Assembly (NCBI GenBank): GCA_024734495.1
Contig: JALMQS010000069.1
Span: 782,961 to 846,960 of the forward strand
Origin: Forficula auricularia
Lineage: Eukaryota > Arthropoda > Insecta > Dermaptera > Forficulidae
Reading direction: 5' to 3'
Length of the DNA: 64,000 nucleotides
Shown: positions 1 through 11,545 of the stretch, piece after piece
Numbering within the stretch: the stretch's first letter is position 1
Layout: each line of letters starts with the position of its first letter
Position numbers and translations under genes: made by a program
Notes under the pieces: model-generated
What the model was told of the DNA's origin: nothing
Seen by the model: the letters and a program-made list of their open reading frames with translations, nothing else
Databases searched by the model: none

Positions 1-570
1 TAATCATGTAGGGGTTAGTTTTTGCATTTTTAGACTTCTGGGGGCCCACTGATTATGTATACAAAATTTCGTTGAGTTTGGTACAACAGCCTAGAATTTC
101 ATCCGCCACCCCTATTTTGGGCGGTTAGTTTTTGCATTTTTAGACTTCTGGAGGCTAATTATGTATACAAAATTTGGTTGAGTTTGCTCAAATAGCCTAG
201 ATTTTTAATTTTTAACCACCCTCCACCCCCCTTATGTACCAAAATCTAATCAGCTTTTAATCTCAGTGGACCAAAACTACGTGTGAAATTTGGTTTAGAT
301 ATTCAAACTACTTTTTGAGCTAGCTCGTCCACAAAAATTTGGTAACGCACCTACCAACTAACAGATATTTTGAATTATTATCTCGAAAAATATAATTTTT
401 TCGATGTTCAATTATTAGAGCGAAATGCCATGGTTTCACTCAATTTTGTTAATCAAAATAGTTTCAGCCGTTTTTGAGATATTTCGAAAAAAAGAAGCAA
501 AAAAAAAAACACTTTTTTCATGCACGATTACAATACTTGACCATACCCTGTATAGCAAAGTAAAAAACAA
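1..570 (+). repeat. Dispersed repeat family A, copy 1 (cut by window start)
   Basis: This is the right part of a repeat seen again at 18.6, 34.9 and 49.3 kb, with fragments at 31.6, 40.0 and 46.8 kb. It holds two units of an internal ~110-bp repeat, each starting TTTTTGCATTTTTAGACTTC and running on through a conserved ATGTATACAAAATTTGGTTG block. It ends in a conserved tail GCACGATTACAATACTTGAC followed by ACCCTGTAT and an A-rich stretch. Open frames here are by-products of low complexity. The superfamily is not recognised. Confidence 0.8.
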
Positions 571-1454
571 AAAAATGAATTTCTATTACTCTCTAATTTT
601 AATAATTATGAAATGTGATTAATCGTTCATAATTATTTCTTGAGTTCTGTTAAATGTTGACCCTTGTCGCCAAATCGTTAACAAATTGAAATAAGTATTT
701 TTAATCACCCTGTGTGAACTACAAACCCTAAATTTTCTCTACTTTTACCGTTTTACCGTGAATAGAATTAATTTGAAAATGAAAATGAATGATATATGAA
801 GGTATATATTCATTCACTTGTCAAATAATTTCTTATTTTTGTTTCAAATGAAATTTCAAATATTTTAAAAGCTTAAAAGGGTTAGGTAGAAAGGCAATTA
901 GGCCGCCGTCTGTCAAAAAAGAAATCCACTGGCATTTCACGTTACTGGAAGATTTGGAAATCACTATCCTTAAAAGAATTTACCCAATGAGCGAGCCTGA
1001 CGTGATTTATTACAATTATCTACAATGAAAAAATACAATTTGAGAAATATTGAACTCGAATAAATTTACAATTTCAAAAATACGACTAATTAAATATTTC
1101 CTGAATTAAACCCATCATTGAATTATGTGATATTTTTGACTGTGTCTTAATTTTGAAGAGGGGATTTTTCGAAAGGATGCAGACAATTGTTTTTCTTCTC
1201 TTTATTATTTAACAAGCTGATATTTCGGCACTTGTTGGGGCCATCCTGAGAAATACACCTCATCTCACACTTAAATATATAACAAAAAGAATAAATTAAC
1301 AATATTTATATTATTAATAGCTGTTATTTATTTACCCGAAAAAAACAAAATGTGGTATTTGGGATGAAAATTAGATATGTTTAATTAATTGTTGAAAAAG
1401 TAAGTGAACTTTTTGTAAATATCCTGTAATCTTACTTTGCTCTTTTATTATAAA
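571..1454. other. AT-rich spacer, no feature supported
   Basis: This stretch is AT-rich and has no ORF with recognisable protein similarity, no clear inverted repeat and no copy elsewhere in the window that I could find by eye. Confidence 0.5.
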
Positions 1455-2039
1455 TCTATATATATATAAAATTAAGGTTTTGTCTGTACATTGCTCCAAA
1501 TCACGCCAAATTTTTGTTGCACACGTTTCAAGCAAAGTTATGAACGAAAACACCCTCAACAAAATTCCTGTCTGTATGTCTGTCTGTCTGTCTGTTTCAG
1601 TGGTTTCCGCGAAAAGTTGCTCACGATTCACGTCAAAACGGCTGAAGGGATTATTATGAAATTTCATATTTGTATCAGATGTCTTCTAACTTATGTTTTT
1701 AGCTATATAACGTTTTGATATTTTGACCCCAAAAGGGGGTTTGGGAGGGGGGCGCACGAATGAAAATTATAAAATAACTCCTAAACTAATAACTCTACGG
1801 CAAATTTTGGGGTGTGAAGTTGGGGACCGTGGGTTGGGGTCCGAGGTGGATGGGGTGCAGGATGGAGTGTTGGGTTGGTGGTTGGTCACGGGTGCATATT
1901 GCGGGGTAGGGGTGCTGGGTGGGTTTCGGGGGGTGTGGTGGGTGGGAGTGGAGTGTGAGAGTGGGGTTCGTGGGTTGGGGTCCAGGGGGCATGCCCTCTG
2001 GCTAGCAAGAGGGCCGCCGAAGACGGGCCTTGCAGCTAG
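1455..2039 (+). mobile_element. Non-autonomous Helitron, 585 bp
   Basis: The element starts TCTATATATATATAAAATTA directly after an A and ends CAGCTAG directly before a T, which are the Helitron boundary rules (A|TC...CTRR|T, no target duplication). Just inside the 3' end lie GC-rich hairpins, including GCCCTCT paired with AGAGGGC. It carries a TCTG/TGTC microsatellite at 1571-1597, common in insect Helitrons, and a strongly G-rich strand at about 1800-1990. A second Helitron with the same first 16 bases and the same CAGCTAG end lies at 59351-59512 on the other strand. There is no Rep/helicase coding, so it must move in trans. The 121-codon ORF over the G-rich part is compositional. Confidence 0.85.
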
Positions 2040-2664
2040 TAAAATATATAATAATGTTACATTGGTTTTAATAGGATTGCATTTTTAAGTGTTGTGAACG
2101 ACGACAATGGCATGCACAAGTTGTCATCAGTGTTTATATTGGTTTTTAGGGTTTAAAAAATATAAAATCCTGATGACAAGACTTCGTTATCTGTATCTAT
2201 CTCTCCTCGGTTGTATATACTGTTGTTACGATTTTAAGTATTTGCATGAATAATTTTTGTAAAAAAAATAAAAAAATGATATCCTATCTGGCGAGATAAT
2301 GTGAAAAATTCGAATTCGATGTTTCTTTCAATCTTTCAGGTTCCTTGAATTCAAAAAATTGAGTATATATATGTGAATATGTGTGAATAATTTAATTATT
2401 TGCATTGAAAGCTTATATTTTACCTTTTTACTAAAAAATTATTTCATACGTGTTAACCTTTAACTATAGATTGAAAGTATAATTCTTTTTCATGTGTTTT
2501 TATTTTTTAAAGATAAAAGTAAATAAATATTATATGCAATAGTCATTTACTTTTATCTTTATTAAAGATGTTTCACCTTGCACCAACACCACAATCTCTA
2601 TTATGTTTTTATTTTTCAACTTTTTAACATACATATTTCAACTCTATATAATAGACTTTTTATA

Positions 2665-2880
2665 AGAAATCATAAAGTTGGTGTCATCTACCATATTAAA
2701 TTCGATGGCCAGGTGGCCCGGATTGCTGACTGGCACTTGTTCGATTCCCGAGGGGGTGAAAAACAACCCCTCTGATATATAATTAAAAATATTCCATTCC
2801 ATCGAATTTAATATGATGACACCAACTTATGATTTCTTGTAAATTTGAATCTATTACCATCGGCAAATTAATATCTTTCA
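2665..2880 (+). mobile_element. tRNA-derived SINE-like insertion with 11-bp target duplication
   Basis: The insertion is flanked by two perfect copies of GACTTTTTATA (2654-2664 and 2881-2891), while the paralogous site at about 10.05 kb is empty. It contains a pol III A box (TGGCCAGGTGG, 2706-2716) and B box (GTTCGATTCCC, 2739-2749) at tRNA-like spacing. Inverted arms of about 40 bp (2665-2708 and 2799-2837, core GTTGGTGTCAT) surround the tRNA-like part, which is unusual for a SINE. No acceptor stem is seen, so it is not a tRNA gene. Confidence 0.75.
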
Positions 2881-3821
2881 GACTTTTTATAATTAGTATT
2901 AAAATAGTTAGCTTGTGTTAAGGAGAAGTAAACGCTACTGATAAAACCCTTACTATACTTGATTAATAGGAAATTTGTTATTTCGTGTCTGAGCTTGTTT
3001 CAATGTCTCCAATGGATATGGACTTGTCTCGACATGTATCCGTGATTATAAAAGTGCCCAAGTTTTTATTTTGCCCCCCTTTTCTTTCTATACCAGGGTG
3101 AGACATATTATCCTAATTGCATTTCAGATTATTTATTTTCTTAATTTTTATCTTTAATTGTTTTTAAAATATTTTCAATGAAATAAGGGAATTATTTTTT
3201 AGAAATTTTGCTATATTCTTTTCGTTTGCTTTTAAGGAAAGAAAATTTTATCAAATACATTTTTTCATTAAATAAATATTTACTATGAATTTATTTTTAT
3301 TAGTTACATTTTTTAATCAAAGAAATAAAAATTAACAGATATTTATTCTGGGATGTTCATTTTAGAAAACCAACCTATACGAAATTTGTTTTTGATAAAA
3401 TTAATAATTTATTTTTTCTAATAAAATTTCCTCGGTAGCCTATTGGGCGTGTTTAATTTAATAATAAAATTTCCAAATCAAAATGATTAAATTTTTTATT
3501 TTCGTAAATAAATTCGAATTCGATTTTTTTTTCCAATTTTTCAAGGTATCTTAATTGAAAATCTCTCTCTATATATATATCTGCATGTGTTTGTGTTTGT
3601 GTGAGTGTGTGATCAAATGAAATACACATTTTTTGGAACTAGAACGAACTGAACGATTCTGCATTCTTGACTAATGATAAGAATGGGGAATCCGGACTGA
3701 CAAAATTTTTTATGACTTTACCTATTTGAAACTCCTACACATATATTTATTTTTATTTCAAATGATTTATTTCTAGCAATGAAGCTGTTGAAGCTTTTAT
3801 TTTTGTGATTAATTTAATTAA

Positions 3822-3885
3822 GATTTGATTTTTTAGTTAAATCACATATTATTAATTATATGTGATTTAACTAAAAATTCAAATC
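3822..3885. repeat. Near-perfect hairpin with 28-nt arms
   Basis: The arms GATTTGATTTTTTAGTTAAA.. and its complement differ at one position and enclose an 8-nt AT loop. The same hairpin is present in copy 2 of the duplicated segment at 10857-10920 with a slightly different loop and arm, so it predates the duplication. Confidence 0.85.
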
Positions 3886-3995
3886 ATATTTATTTATTGG
3901 CTAACTAGACAAAAAACACAGTGAGAAGTTAAAAATTTATTTATTATTTATTTGTATCTCTTACTTTTACGATTAGAGGTACTTTTACTTCAAGT

Positions 3996-4060
3996 AGGCG
4001 CCATGGAAAAATTTTAATTGAAAAAATGCACCGCGACTCGGAAAAATTTGGGAACCCCTG
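3996..4060 (-). mobile_element. hAT-like element terminus (fragment)
   Basis: Read on the minus strand, it starts CAGGGGTTCCCAAATTTTTC and continues GAGTCGCGGTGCA, the usual look of hAT inverted-repeat ends. No opposite end or target duplication was found, so only this end is claimed. Confidence 0.55.
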
Positions 4061-4655
4061 ACATATATAGAATATATAATATGGGAAAGTAAAAATTTTG
4101 TGATTCTTTTTTTAAAGAACTCTATTTAAGTATTTATATAAAGTAAGAATTTGCTTTAAAATATACATATAAATATATCCCTACTCATAAATATTTTAAC
4201 TTTACGTTTATCAAAAGGGGATAATTGACCCTTCTGAGATTGCTCTTGAATTGAATGAAACACCAATAATTAAACAAGTTTCAAACTTCTGCATTGTTTC
4301 TCTCTGATTATACGAAAAGTTTCCCTTTGATTTTCACGTCTTGCGGTAGGTAATAATAAATGGATCCATTTCGGATTTCAAACGTTTCTTTTTTCTTGCT
4401 TAATGAATTGAAGCCAAATTTAAAAATAAAAAAAATCTTTTTAATAATTTCCTCAATAGAGAGAGATAAATTTATATTAATTTCTATCTTTATACATATT
4501 TTAACAAAAAATAGAAAATTCAAATTTACGCGCGCACCCTGGGGCTATAGCCCATTTAGTTAAGGTGGTCCTACATTTAGCGAGGGGACGCGCTAAGTCC
4601 CTTTTGCGCCGTCGTGCGAAATACCGATTGGGGCCTTTGTATCTTGTAAGCCGGT
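4061..4655. other. AT-rich spacer with a GC-richer start at ~4530
   Basis: I see no recognisable gene. The stretch from about 4530 (GCGCGCACCCTGGGGC) is GC-richer than its surroundings and may belong to the inverted-repeat unit that follows. Confidence 0.35.
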
Positions 4656-4659
4656 TTTT

Positions 4660-5195
4660 CTGCTACATGTTCCTTGCTTGTTCGACTAACTTGCAATTTG
4701 GAGGCATGGCGGGGGTCAAAATGACGTCACTCCGGACTGTCTTACTAGCATACTTGCTTGATTCAAAAGATAGGGCATGTTCTAAAAAAAAAAGTTTAGC
4801 TACTTGAACCTGGCAGTGGCCAGCCAATCGGTAAGCATTATTTTATCATGTGGGTGACATGGACATTGGCACAATACATCAGCTGATATCACAGAACAGT
4901 TGATATTTTGTTTTTCACTCTCCAACTCTTTACTGCAATGAATAAAGAGAATATTCCTTCCAAATTCGTCTGAGATTGATAATTTCTGCAATAATATTAT
5001 TGTCAGCCATTTTTGTTTGCATCTGAGCTGAAACTGAAAGATGATAGTCCCGCTGTTTGGACTGACACATGCGCGCTGAACCTAGCCGCTCAACTTGAAA
5101 TTTTTTTGAAAAAGCTCTGTGTGAAGCCAACAGGCGAAAAATCAGACTGACTGCTTCAAATTGGAAGTAGGTCGAACAAGTAAGGAACAAGTAAG
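4660..5195. mobile_element. Fold-back element with ~45-bp imperfect inverted arms
   Basis: The left arm (4662-4706, containing GTTCCTTGCTTGTTCGAC) pairs with the right arm (5150-5194, containing GTCGAACAAGTAAGGAAC). The interior is GC-richer than the neighbourhood. No target duplication could be fixed, so the family is open. Confidence 0.6.
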
Positions 5196-5487
5196 ATAAA
5201 ATTTCTCGTGTTAACAAGCCCTTACAAACAAACTGAACGACACGCTGGCTTGTCTAGCGAGCAGAGGGTGGGGGAAGTATCACCAGACACAATCATGTTC
5301 AAACCTGTCGCGGCACGCTCGTTGTTTGCCAGGACCAGTATAATTCCTGTCATTTAATAACAACTCCTCCTATTTTGAGAGCCCCTGCTCTATAGACAAC
5401 TAACTTACCAGATCAGTTAAGGGTATATCTACCCTGGGAAAAAAAGGCGCAAGCTATTTCCCATTTTTATTTTATCCAATGCTAAGC

Positions 5488-5510
5488 ATGGATGGATGGA
5501 TGGATGGATG
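5488..5510. repeat. (GATG)n microsatellite
   Basis: A run of five to six GATG units immediately precedes a family L repeat. Confidence 0.9.
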
Positions 5511-5520
5511 TTACCTTTTT

Positions 5521-5935
5521 TTGAACCGACTTCAAAAAAGGAGGAGGTTCTCAATTTGACTGATTTTTTTTTCGTCGACGATTTTTTCCACACAGTTTAA
5601 CCAATTGAAATGAAATTGAAAATCTACTATTTCTTTAATGAAGCGCTGATTAGTTTTTGGTACCTATCGACCCACAATCGCTAATACTTTAATCTAATAT
5701 TTTTTTAATTTTTTCTAAATATCTTGAAAATGACTTAACCAATTTTTATGAAATTTAATATTCTAATTAAGTATCTTGAGAGGATCACAAAAAGGTTATA
5801 TAAAGTTATTAGTAAAATTATATTTTAAAATACTTTACCCTAGAGTAAGATAGTAAAAATGTTATATAAAGTTATTAGTAAAATTATATTTTAAAATACT
5901 TTACCCTATGGTAAGATAGTACTTTTTAAAATTTA
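5521..5935 (+). repeat. Dispersed repeat family L, copy 1 ('GAACCGACTTC' class)
   Basis: It starts TTGAACCGACTTCAAAAAAG and continues GGAGGAGGTTCTCAAT, a repeat start I recognise as common in insect genomes. It contains ATTAGTTTTTGGTACCTATC. A reverse-orientation copy lies at 13232-13650, and the GAACCGACTT start alone recurs at 55978. A compact hairpin (CGCAC/GTGCG, around 6002-6020) and a CTAG lie just downstream, so a Helitron-type 3' end is possible but not shown. Confidence 0.75.
5795..5926 (+). repeat. Two-unit tandem duplication, 66-bp period
   Basis: Units starting at 5795 and 5861 (GTTATATAAAGTTATTAGTA...) are nearly identical and both end in a TTTACCCTA..GTAAGATAGT block. The reverse copy of family L at 13.2 kb has only one unit, so this duplication is specific to this copy. 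Confidence 0.9.
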
Positions 5936-7105
5936 ATCATTTGATCGGTATAATATAACTTATGGTCAATGGTCGCCTTTTAGGCCTTGTCGCCGTCGTG
6001 CATCGCACATATGGTGCGCCATCCCTGCATATAGCTAGATTTTTATCTACACAACAATAAATATAGGTATATTTTATATCTCTACTTTAGTAATTTAATT
6101 CCATTTGTCCTTTTATTTTCTATATATTATTTAGGTTTGAATATTTAATTTCTAAAAAAGCGGACATAATTAAACTTCGCGTAGATATATAAATTTTGCT
6201 TAGAAATTTTTTTGGAAATATTATTAAATAATTAAAATTAGTTAATATTATAATGAAAATTATTTGTCAAGGGTGATTATGAACAGTAGTATTTTTTTAC
6301 TAATGATATTTAATCTCTACACTGTAATTATATTATCGAAATATCCTAATATTAAAACATATATTCGCAATCAAATTTAGATAGTAAACAGGAAGTTCAC
6401 TCGAATGATTGCACTGAAAGCAATTCGATCAACTGATAAACAACATCTCGACAACCTCCGTTCCGTCAATGTACCTGCAGTGTAATTGCAAGTGAATTTT
6501 CGTTTTTTTTCCTCCATTTGTATTGTGTACTTTTAATTGGATAGTTGCTGTGCTCTTGAAAACAAACAAACACATGAACTCCTCTACGTACTCACTCTTG
6601 ATTTTCTACTAGTTTTATTTTTTTTATTTTATCCATTTATGTATAGCATGAACTATTTATTTTTGCCATTCAGCTAGGTCTTTTCAAATGGTCATAAAAT
6701 AAATAATATTTCCCAGTGGTTTCAACAAAAGAAAACATGTAAAATATTAATTTAGCTCTGATATAGAGGCTATAAGATTTTGCCTAAAACTTCTCTCTCC
6801 AAGAACCCAAAAATTACATTTTTTTCATTTAGTCTATGCGTAACTTATACGAGTATATTGAAAAAACATATTGAATTTTTTTCTCTATATAAATAAATAA
6901 AAATCTTTTATAAAAAAAACAATCTTAAAATCAAACCTTTCGGGAGAATTTTTCCCTTTATCAATGGAAGTTTTAAGAAATTTGAAAAAATACTCTAATA
7001 GCCTTAAGAAATGAATATAAAGCAACTATTAATAAATGAATATATTGAAAATAGACAATTATACAAGTTATCGTGAAGATAAAATTATCTTAAATAAAAA
7101 AATAT
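5936..7105. other. AT-rich spacer; 6525-6620 resembles 8979-9092
   Basis: No gene is supported. The block with TTGGATAGTTGCTGTGCTCT and CTCCTCTACGTA is related to 8979-9092 (ATGGATAGTTGCTACTCTTG), suggesting a further old duplication between the two sides of the TIR elements. Confidence 0.5.
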
Positions 7106-8069
7106 ATATGGGGCATTCCATACCAAATCGGCCACTTTTGACCCCGACCCCTTTCGATTATTTTATTATTCATAAAGTATTTCTTTTAATACATAATAGA
7201 TAGAATAGAAAGGAAGGGTTAATATGGTACGGACACCTCAAAAGAATGCCGGAAGATAGGTGGCCTCATAAAATATGGACCTGGATGCCCACGGAAAGAC
7301 GGAGGAGAAGAGGAAGACCGAGACGAACGTGGAAGCAGGGAGTAGATGAGGCAATGACCAGTAGGCAACTACAAGAGCAAGACATCCTGGATAGAGAGAA
7401 TTGGCGTGTTGGATGCGGAAAACGGCGCTTGCTGTAGAACAAACCGCTTTATTATATATTTCTTTTAAATTTATTTAAAACAGGCCAAAAATCTTTTCGA
7501 TGAGTAAAATCTTAATTATTAATCAAGTTAAGATTATAAACAAAGTATAAAATATTATGGATATATTATTTATTAAGATATATTTTGTTATAAAAACAAT
7601 AATATTGTATTACGAAAAAATAAGAAAAATATTTTTCAATTAAACAAAAAAAAAATAGAAAAAAAGGTTCGACCAACATGGGGTTTGCGGCATTCTACGC
7701 AGAATAAATCAAAGTTTTTTTTTTTGAAAAAAAATTATTTTTTTCAAAAATGTCAAACTTGAAAAACTGAAAAATGTTATTAAATATGAAGTTGAACATT
7801 TTTTTTGTATTTTTTTTCTGAAAAGCACGTTTAAAAACGAAAAAAACAAAAAAAACGTCCCGATTAGTCAATTTTTGAAATAGTTATGAGCGTTTGAAAG
7901 AAAAAACACCATTTTTTTTTAAATTAATAACTTTTTTTCGGTTGAGTAGAAAAATTTGAAAAAATTCTGAAAAATGTTTTCGATAGGGTAGAAAAAGATA
8001 AAAAAGTTTCAGCCAATTCGAAAGGGGTCGGGGTCAAAAGTGGTCGATTTGGCTTGGAATGCCCCATAT
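7106..8069. mobile_element. TIR element, ~52-bp inverted ends, TA target
   Basis: The left end TGGGGCATTCCATACCAAAT continues for about 50 bp into GACCCCGACCCC and is matched by the reverse complement at the right end (GGGGTCGGGGTC...GGAATGCCCCA) with few mismatches. A TA at both edges fits a Tc1/mariner-type target duplication. The interior has no transposase, only AT-rich DNA and a LINE fragment at 7207-7437 that must have entered later or been captured. Confidence 0.8.
7207..7437 (+). pseudogene. Non-LTR retrotransposon (RTE-type) C-terminal fragment
   Basis: Reading in frame from about 7207 gives EKEGLIWYGHLKRMPEDRWP, then a basic stretch with RRRRRGRPRRTW and a tail with WR.GCGKRRLL. 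This matches the conserved C-terminal tail (W.GH..RM, R.RGRP..TW) of RTE-like endonuclease/reverse transcriptase proteins. Only about 75 residues survive, the polymerase and endonuclease are absent, and it ends at a stop at 7435-7437. It lies inside the TIR element at 7106-8069 and is not a host gene. Confidence 0.85.
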
Positions 8070-8195
8070 GTACCTACGAAAAATTTTAAGAGAAAAATAA
8101 ATTTTCGTAAAATTTTTATTTAATTTAGCAGAGAATGAATGTGACAAAAGGAGAAATTTGCCCGAAAAGATTGAATTTTAAATAAATGTTTTCTA

Positions 8196-8894
8196 TTGGC
8201 AGGGTGCGCGACGAAAACGACATCTGACGGCTGCATTAAATCATGCTCTAGAGCCGTGAAAGAGGTGCTAAATGTTTATAAAATTAATTTATTTTGCATT
8301 AATAAATAATGTAAAAAATTTTTTAAGAACCTCAAAGGAAAAGTGCAATACCGGTAGTGAATAAAAGATATTGAAACATACAAAAAGTAAGTATGGAAGT
8401 GTTAATAAGTAGTAAAGTTTATTATTGGAATAAGGTTATCCGGCGATACCAATTCAAATGATGGTTGTAATAACATGAGAGGTGTAATAATTAAAAATAA
8501 AAAAAAATTCAGCATAGTCAACTGAACTTTTTAAATAATAATTTATTTTCAATTTATAAATTGTTCTTTTATTAGCCTTGGGTTTAAAATTTTCAAATTA
8601 TAATTGGTAAATTTTAAGTTAGGTTATGCGCTACTTACTTTTTTCTCTTAACTGCATTTATCCATTTTTTCCGTTTTTCTAATTTCCAACTAGCAACTGG
8701 AAATGTATAAAATTTCCAGTCACTATTTCTGCCTGTATTTTTACAATTAACTACACAGCAACTATTATGCACCATTTTTAATATTACTTTTTATTTGTTT
8801 ACCCTGAACGTGAGCATGATTTAACGAAAATTTGACCACAACGATCGCTGCGATCGATTCAGTTGTCCCGACCATGCACTCCGCACCCTGCCAA
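8196..8894. mobile_element. TIR element, 699 bp, TA target
   Basis: The ends TTGGCAGGGTGCG and CGCACCCTGCCAA are perfect inverted repeats, each flanked by TA. A second inverted pair (TTAAATCATGCTC and GAGCATGATTTAA) lies further inside. There is no coding. Tc1/mariner-like by target site, otherwise unassigned. Confidence 0.75.
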
Positions 8895-9092
8895 TAATAG
8901 ATTTGTATTTAGTTATATGTGATTTTAAATGATAAGCTATTATGGATAAATTCTAGCGACCAACATCCGTAGCCCGTATGTGTATTTTTAAATGGATAGT
9001 TGCTACTCTTGAAAAATAGAAAAAAAGTAAAAGGTGAACTCTTCTACTTGCAACCAAGTACATTCACTTTTGCTTTCCTACTAGTATTTTCT

Positions 9093-9899
9093 CTCTCTCA
9101 TTCTGTGCGATAATCTTGCCTATGTCAAGCGAGTAATGTTTTGTGGTTGGCTTAATTACCCCTTGCGGTTGTCAACGCTGAGTCAATGGCCGCCTTTCCA
9201 CTCCAACTCCAAGCAACGCATAAAAAATTAATAAAATCTAATAGGAAAAGATGCTCTGACATAAATCATCGTTTGCTTTTCTGGTCCAGAGAGAGAGAGA
9301 GGAAGGGAGAATAATCTTTATGGAAATGCCAAGTGAAACTTTCACTGCTCTTCTTTGAGATAATATTTTGGTTGAGATATAAAATTCGGTTTTTTTATTT
9401 AGATGAATCAATGTAATATATATTAATGATGTTTTTCTTTGCCTAAAATATCCAATTCTGAAACAGAAACAAAATACTTAAAAATTAATGTATTTCTGTA
9501 TTTACAGTATTTGAGAAAACATTATAGCTGTAAAATAGTATAGAATAAAAAGTTTTATTTAGCGCCAGTACTTATTAGCCCCATTAGCCCTCTTTGAATT
9601 TTACAATCATGTGATTACATAAAAATTCAGAACAAATAAATAAAAACACAATTATAATATACGTATGTATAAATGTACATTGTACACATAGGTACACATA
9701 TTTATATATAAAAGTAAATGTAAAAAAATACAATTCCTAAATACAAATTCATGACAATAATCAACCCAAATAAATAACAAATACAATAAAGGGTAAGTAG
9801 AAATACATTACAAGTACTAGTCATGAAACTATCTTAATAGACATGTGCTAAGAGGAACCAATGAGGTTCTAACTTTTTTTAAATGTCTTTAGAGTACCT
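9093..9899. other. Spacer, partly GC-richer, no gene supported
   Basis: The part at 9100-9360 (GTTGTCAACGCTGAGTCAAT, a GAGA run at 9291-9303) has more even composition than its surroundings and no repeat match in this window, so it is a candidate for unique or regulatory DNA. No ORF or splice structure is convincing. Confidence 0.35.
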
Positions 9900-10966
9900 G
9901 TCGTTCTTATATTTACCTTATATTTTACTTTTTTACTAACAAATTTTCATACGTGTTTAACCTATAACGATAGATTGAAAGTTTAATTCATTTTTCATGT
10001 GTTCTTATTTTGCAATTTTTTTAACATATTTCAACTCTATATAATAGACTTTGCATGCAATTTTATTATTAGTATTAAAATAGTTATCTTATGTTAAGGA
10101 GAAGTAGATGCTTTAAAACTTGTACTATACTTAATAGGAAATTTGTTATTTCGTGTCTGAGCTTGTTTCAATGTCTCCAATGGATATGGACTTGTCTCGA
10201 CATGTATCCGGGATTATTATAATTGCGCCCAAGCTTATATTTCGCACCCTTTTCTTTCTATACCAGGGTGAGACATTCTACCCCAATTGCATTTCAGAGA
10301 ATTTATTATTTTTTAATTTTTATCTTTAATTGTTTTTAAAATATTTTCAATGAAATAAGGGAATTATTTTTTCGAAATTTCGGTAAATTCTTTTCATTTG
10401 CTTTTAAGGAAAGAAAAAATTTATCAAATACATTTTTTTCATTAAATAATTATATACCTACAATTAATTTATTTTTATTAGTTACATTTTTTAATGAAAT
10501 AAATAAGAATTAACAGATATTTATTCTGGGATGTTCATTTTAGAAAATCAATTTATACGAAATTTGTTTTTAATAAAATTAATCATTTATTTTTTCTAAT
10601 AAAATTTCCTCGGTAGGCCTGTGTACCTATATGTGTGTGATAAAATAAAATACAAATTTTTTGGTACTAGAACGAACTGAACGATTCTTCGTTCTTGATT
10701 AGTGATAAGAATGAGGAATCCGGACCGACAAAAAAAATTATGACTTTACCCTTTTGAAAAATTAATAGTTCCTACACATATTTATTTTTATTTCAAATTA
10801 TTTATTTCTAGTAATGAAGCTGTTGAAGCTTTTATTTTTGTGATTAATTTCATTAAGATTGGAATTTTTAGTTAAATCACATATAATTAATTATGTGTGA
10901 TTTAACTAAAAATTCAAATCTTATTTATTTATTGGCTAACTAAACAAGAAACACAGTGAGAAGTTA
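9900..10966 (+). repeat. Long duplicated segment, copy 2
   Basis: This is the partner of 2405-3946. It shares the GTTTCAATGTCTCCAATGGA region and the terminal hairpin (10857-10920). It lacks the SINE, showing the empty target site, and lacks about 170 bp present in copy 1. Confidence 0.75.
10857..10920. repeat. Hairpin, second copy
   Basis: The arms run GATTGGAATTTTTAGTTAAA... and complement, enclosing an AT loop. It is the paralogue of 3822-3885. Confidence 0.85.
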
Positions 10967-10969
10967 AAA

Positions 10970-11105
10970 ATTTATCTTTAATTGATTTTAAAATATTTTC
11001 AATGAATAAGGGAATAATTTTTTCGAAATTTCGCTACATTCTTTTTATTTGCTTTTAAGGAAAGAAAAAATTTTAAAATACATTTTTTTCATTAAATAAT
11101 TTTAT
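10970..11105 (+). repeat. Partial repeat of 10310-10445
   Basis: TTTATCTTTAATTG...AAAATATTTTCAATG...GCTTTTAAGGAAAGAAAAAA recurs here as a second block about 655 bp downstream of the first. It lies immediately beyond the end of the duplicated segment. Confidence 0.8.
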
Positions 11106-11261
11106 CCAATGAAAACTCACCCTGAAGAATCTGTTATACAGAGTGATTCTATGCTTGGACACCTCCAGGCCCATGAATCTTATTCCTGATTTGAAGTATC
11201 TCTCAAAGTACCTATGTCTGTGCCTTCTTCAATATCCTCCATGTGAGCTTTAGTCTAATTT

Positions 11262-11545
11262 TTTTTATTTTTTTTTTTATTAATGATTTTGATACAAAAA
11301 GAAGTTGCACCAAAAAGGTACAAGCTCTCTAGTCCGTGGTGGACCCTTCTATCGTGAAAATAAGAAGAGATTTCAGGGATTGTGTCGGAGTTGAAGGTAT
11401 CTGTGGATGCGTGTCTTGAATGATTGAAGATTATATATAGCAGGAAAGACGGACAGGGGAAGTGAGTTCCAGTCTCTAAAGTAAAGTAGGGATTAACGAA
11501 TTGACGAATGCGTTTGTTCGGTTAGTATTCAATTTAAGCGCATAC
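11262..11545 (-). pseudogene. Non-LTR retrotransposon reverse transcriptase C-terminal remnant
   Basis: On the minus strand the best frame gives RDWNSLPLSVFPAIYNLQSF followed by KTRIHRYL, the RxWNSLP...FK motif found after the polymerase domain of jockey/CR1-like LINEs. Stops interrupt it on both sides. A better preserved copy of the same fragment lies at 26945-27228. Confidence 0.8.

Larger units (their letters stand above)
2405..3946 (+). repeat. Long duplicated segment, copy 1
   Basis: This segment matches 9900-10966 in the same orientation over most of its length, including a block around TTCGTGTCTGAGCTTGTTTC and the hairpin near its end. Copy 1 has about 170 bp (around 3440-3610) and a SINE (2665-2880) that copy 2 lacks. 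It could be a segmental duplication or two copies of an unrecognised transposon. I see no terminal repeats or coding that would decide. Confidence 0.75.

Noticed and set aside
1723..2088. 121-codon ORF, Gly/Trp/Val-rich
   Set aside because: It arises from the G-rich strand of a Helitron, its composition is simple, and there is no domain.
2706..2749. tRNA gene
   Set aside because: A and B boxes are present, but no acceptor stem or full cloverleaf. It lies in a SINE-like insertion.
5209..5387. hAT element ending CAGGGGCTCTCAAAATAGG (minus)
   Set aside because: Only one possible end and no target duplication, too weak to list.
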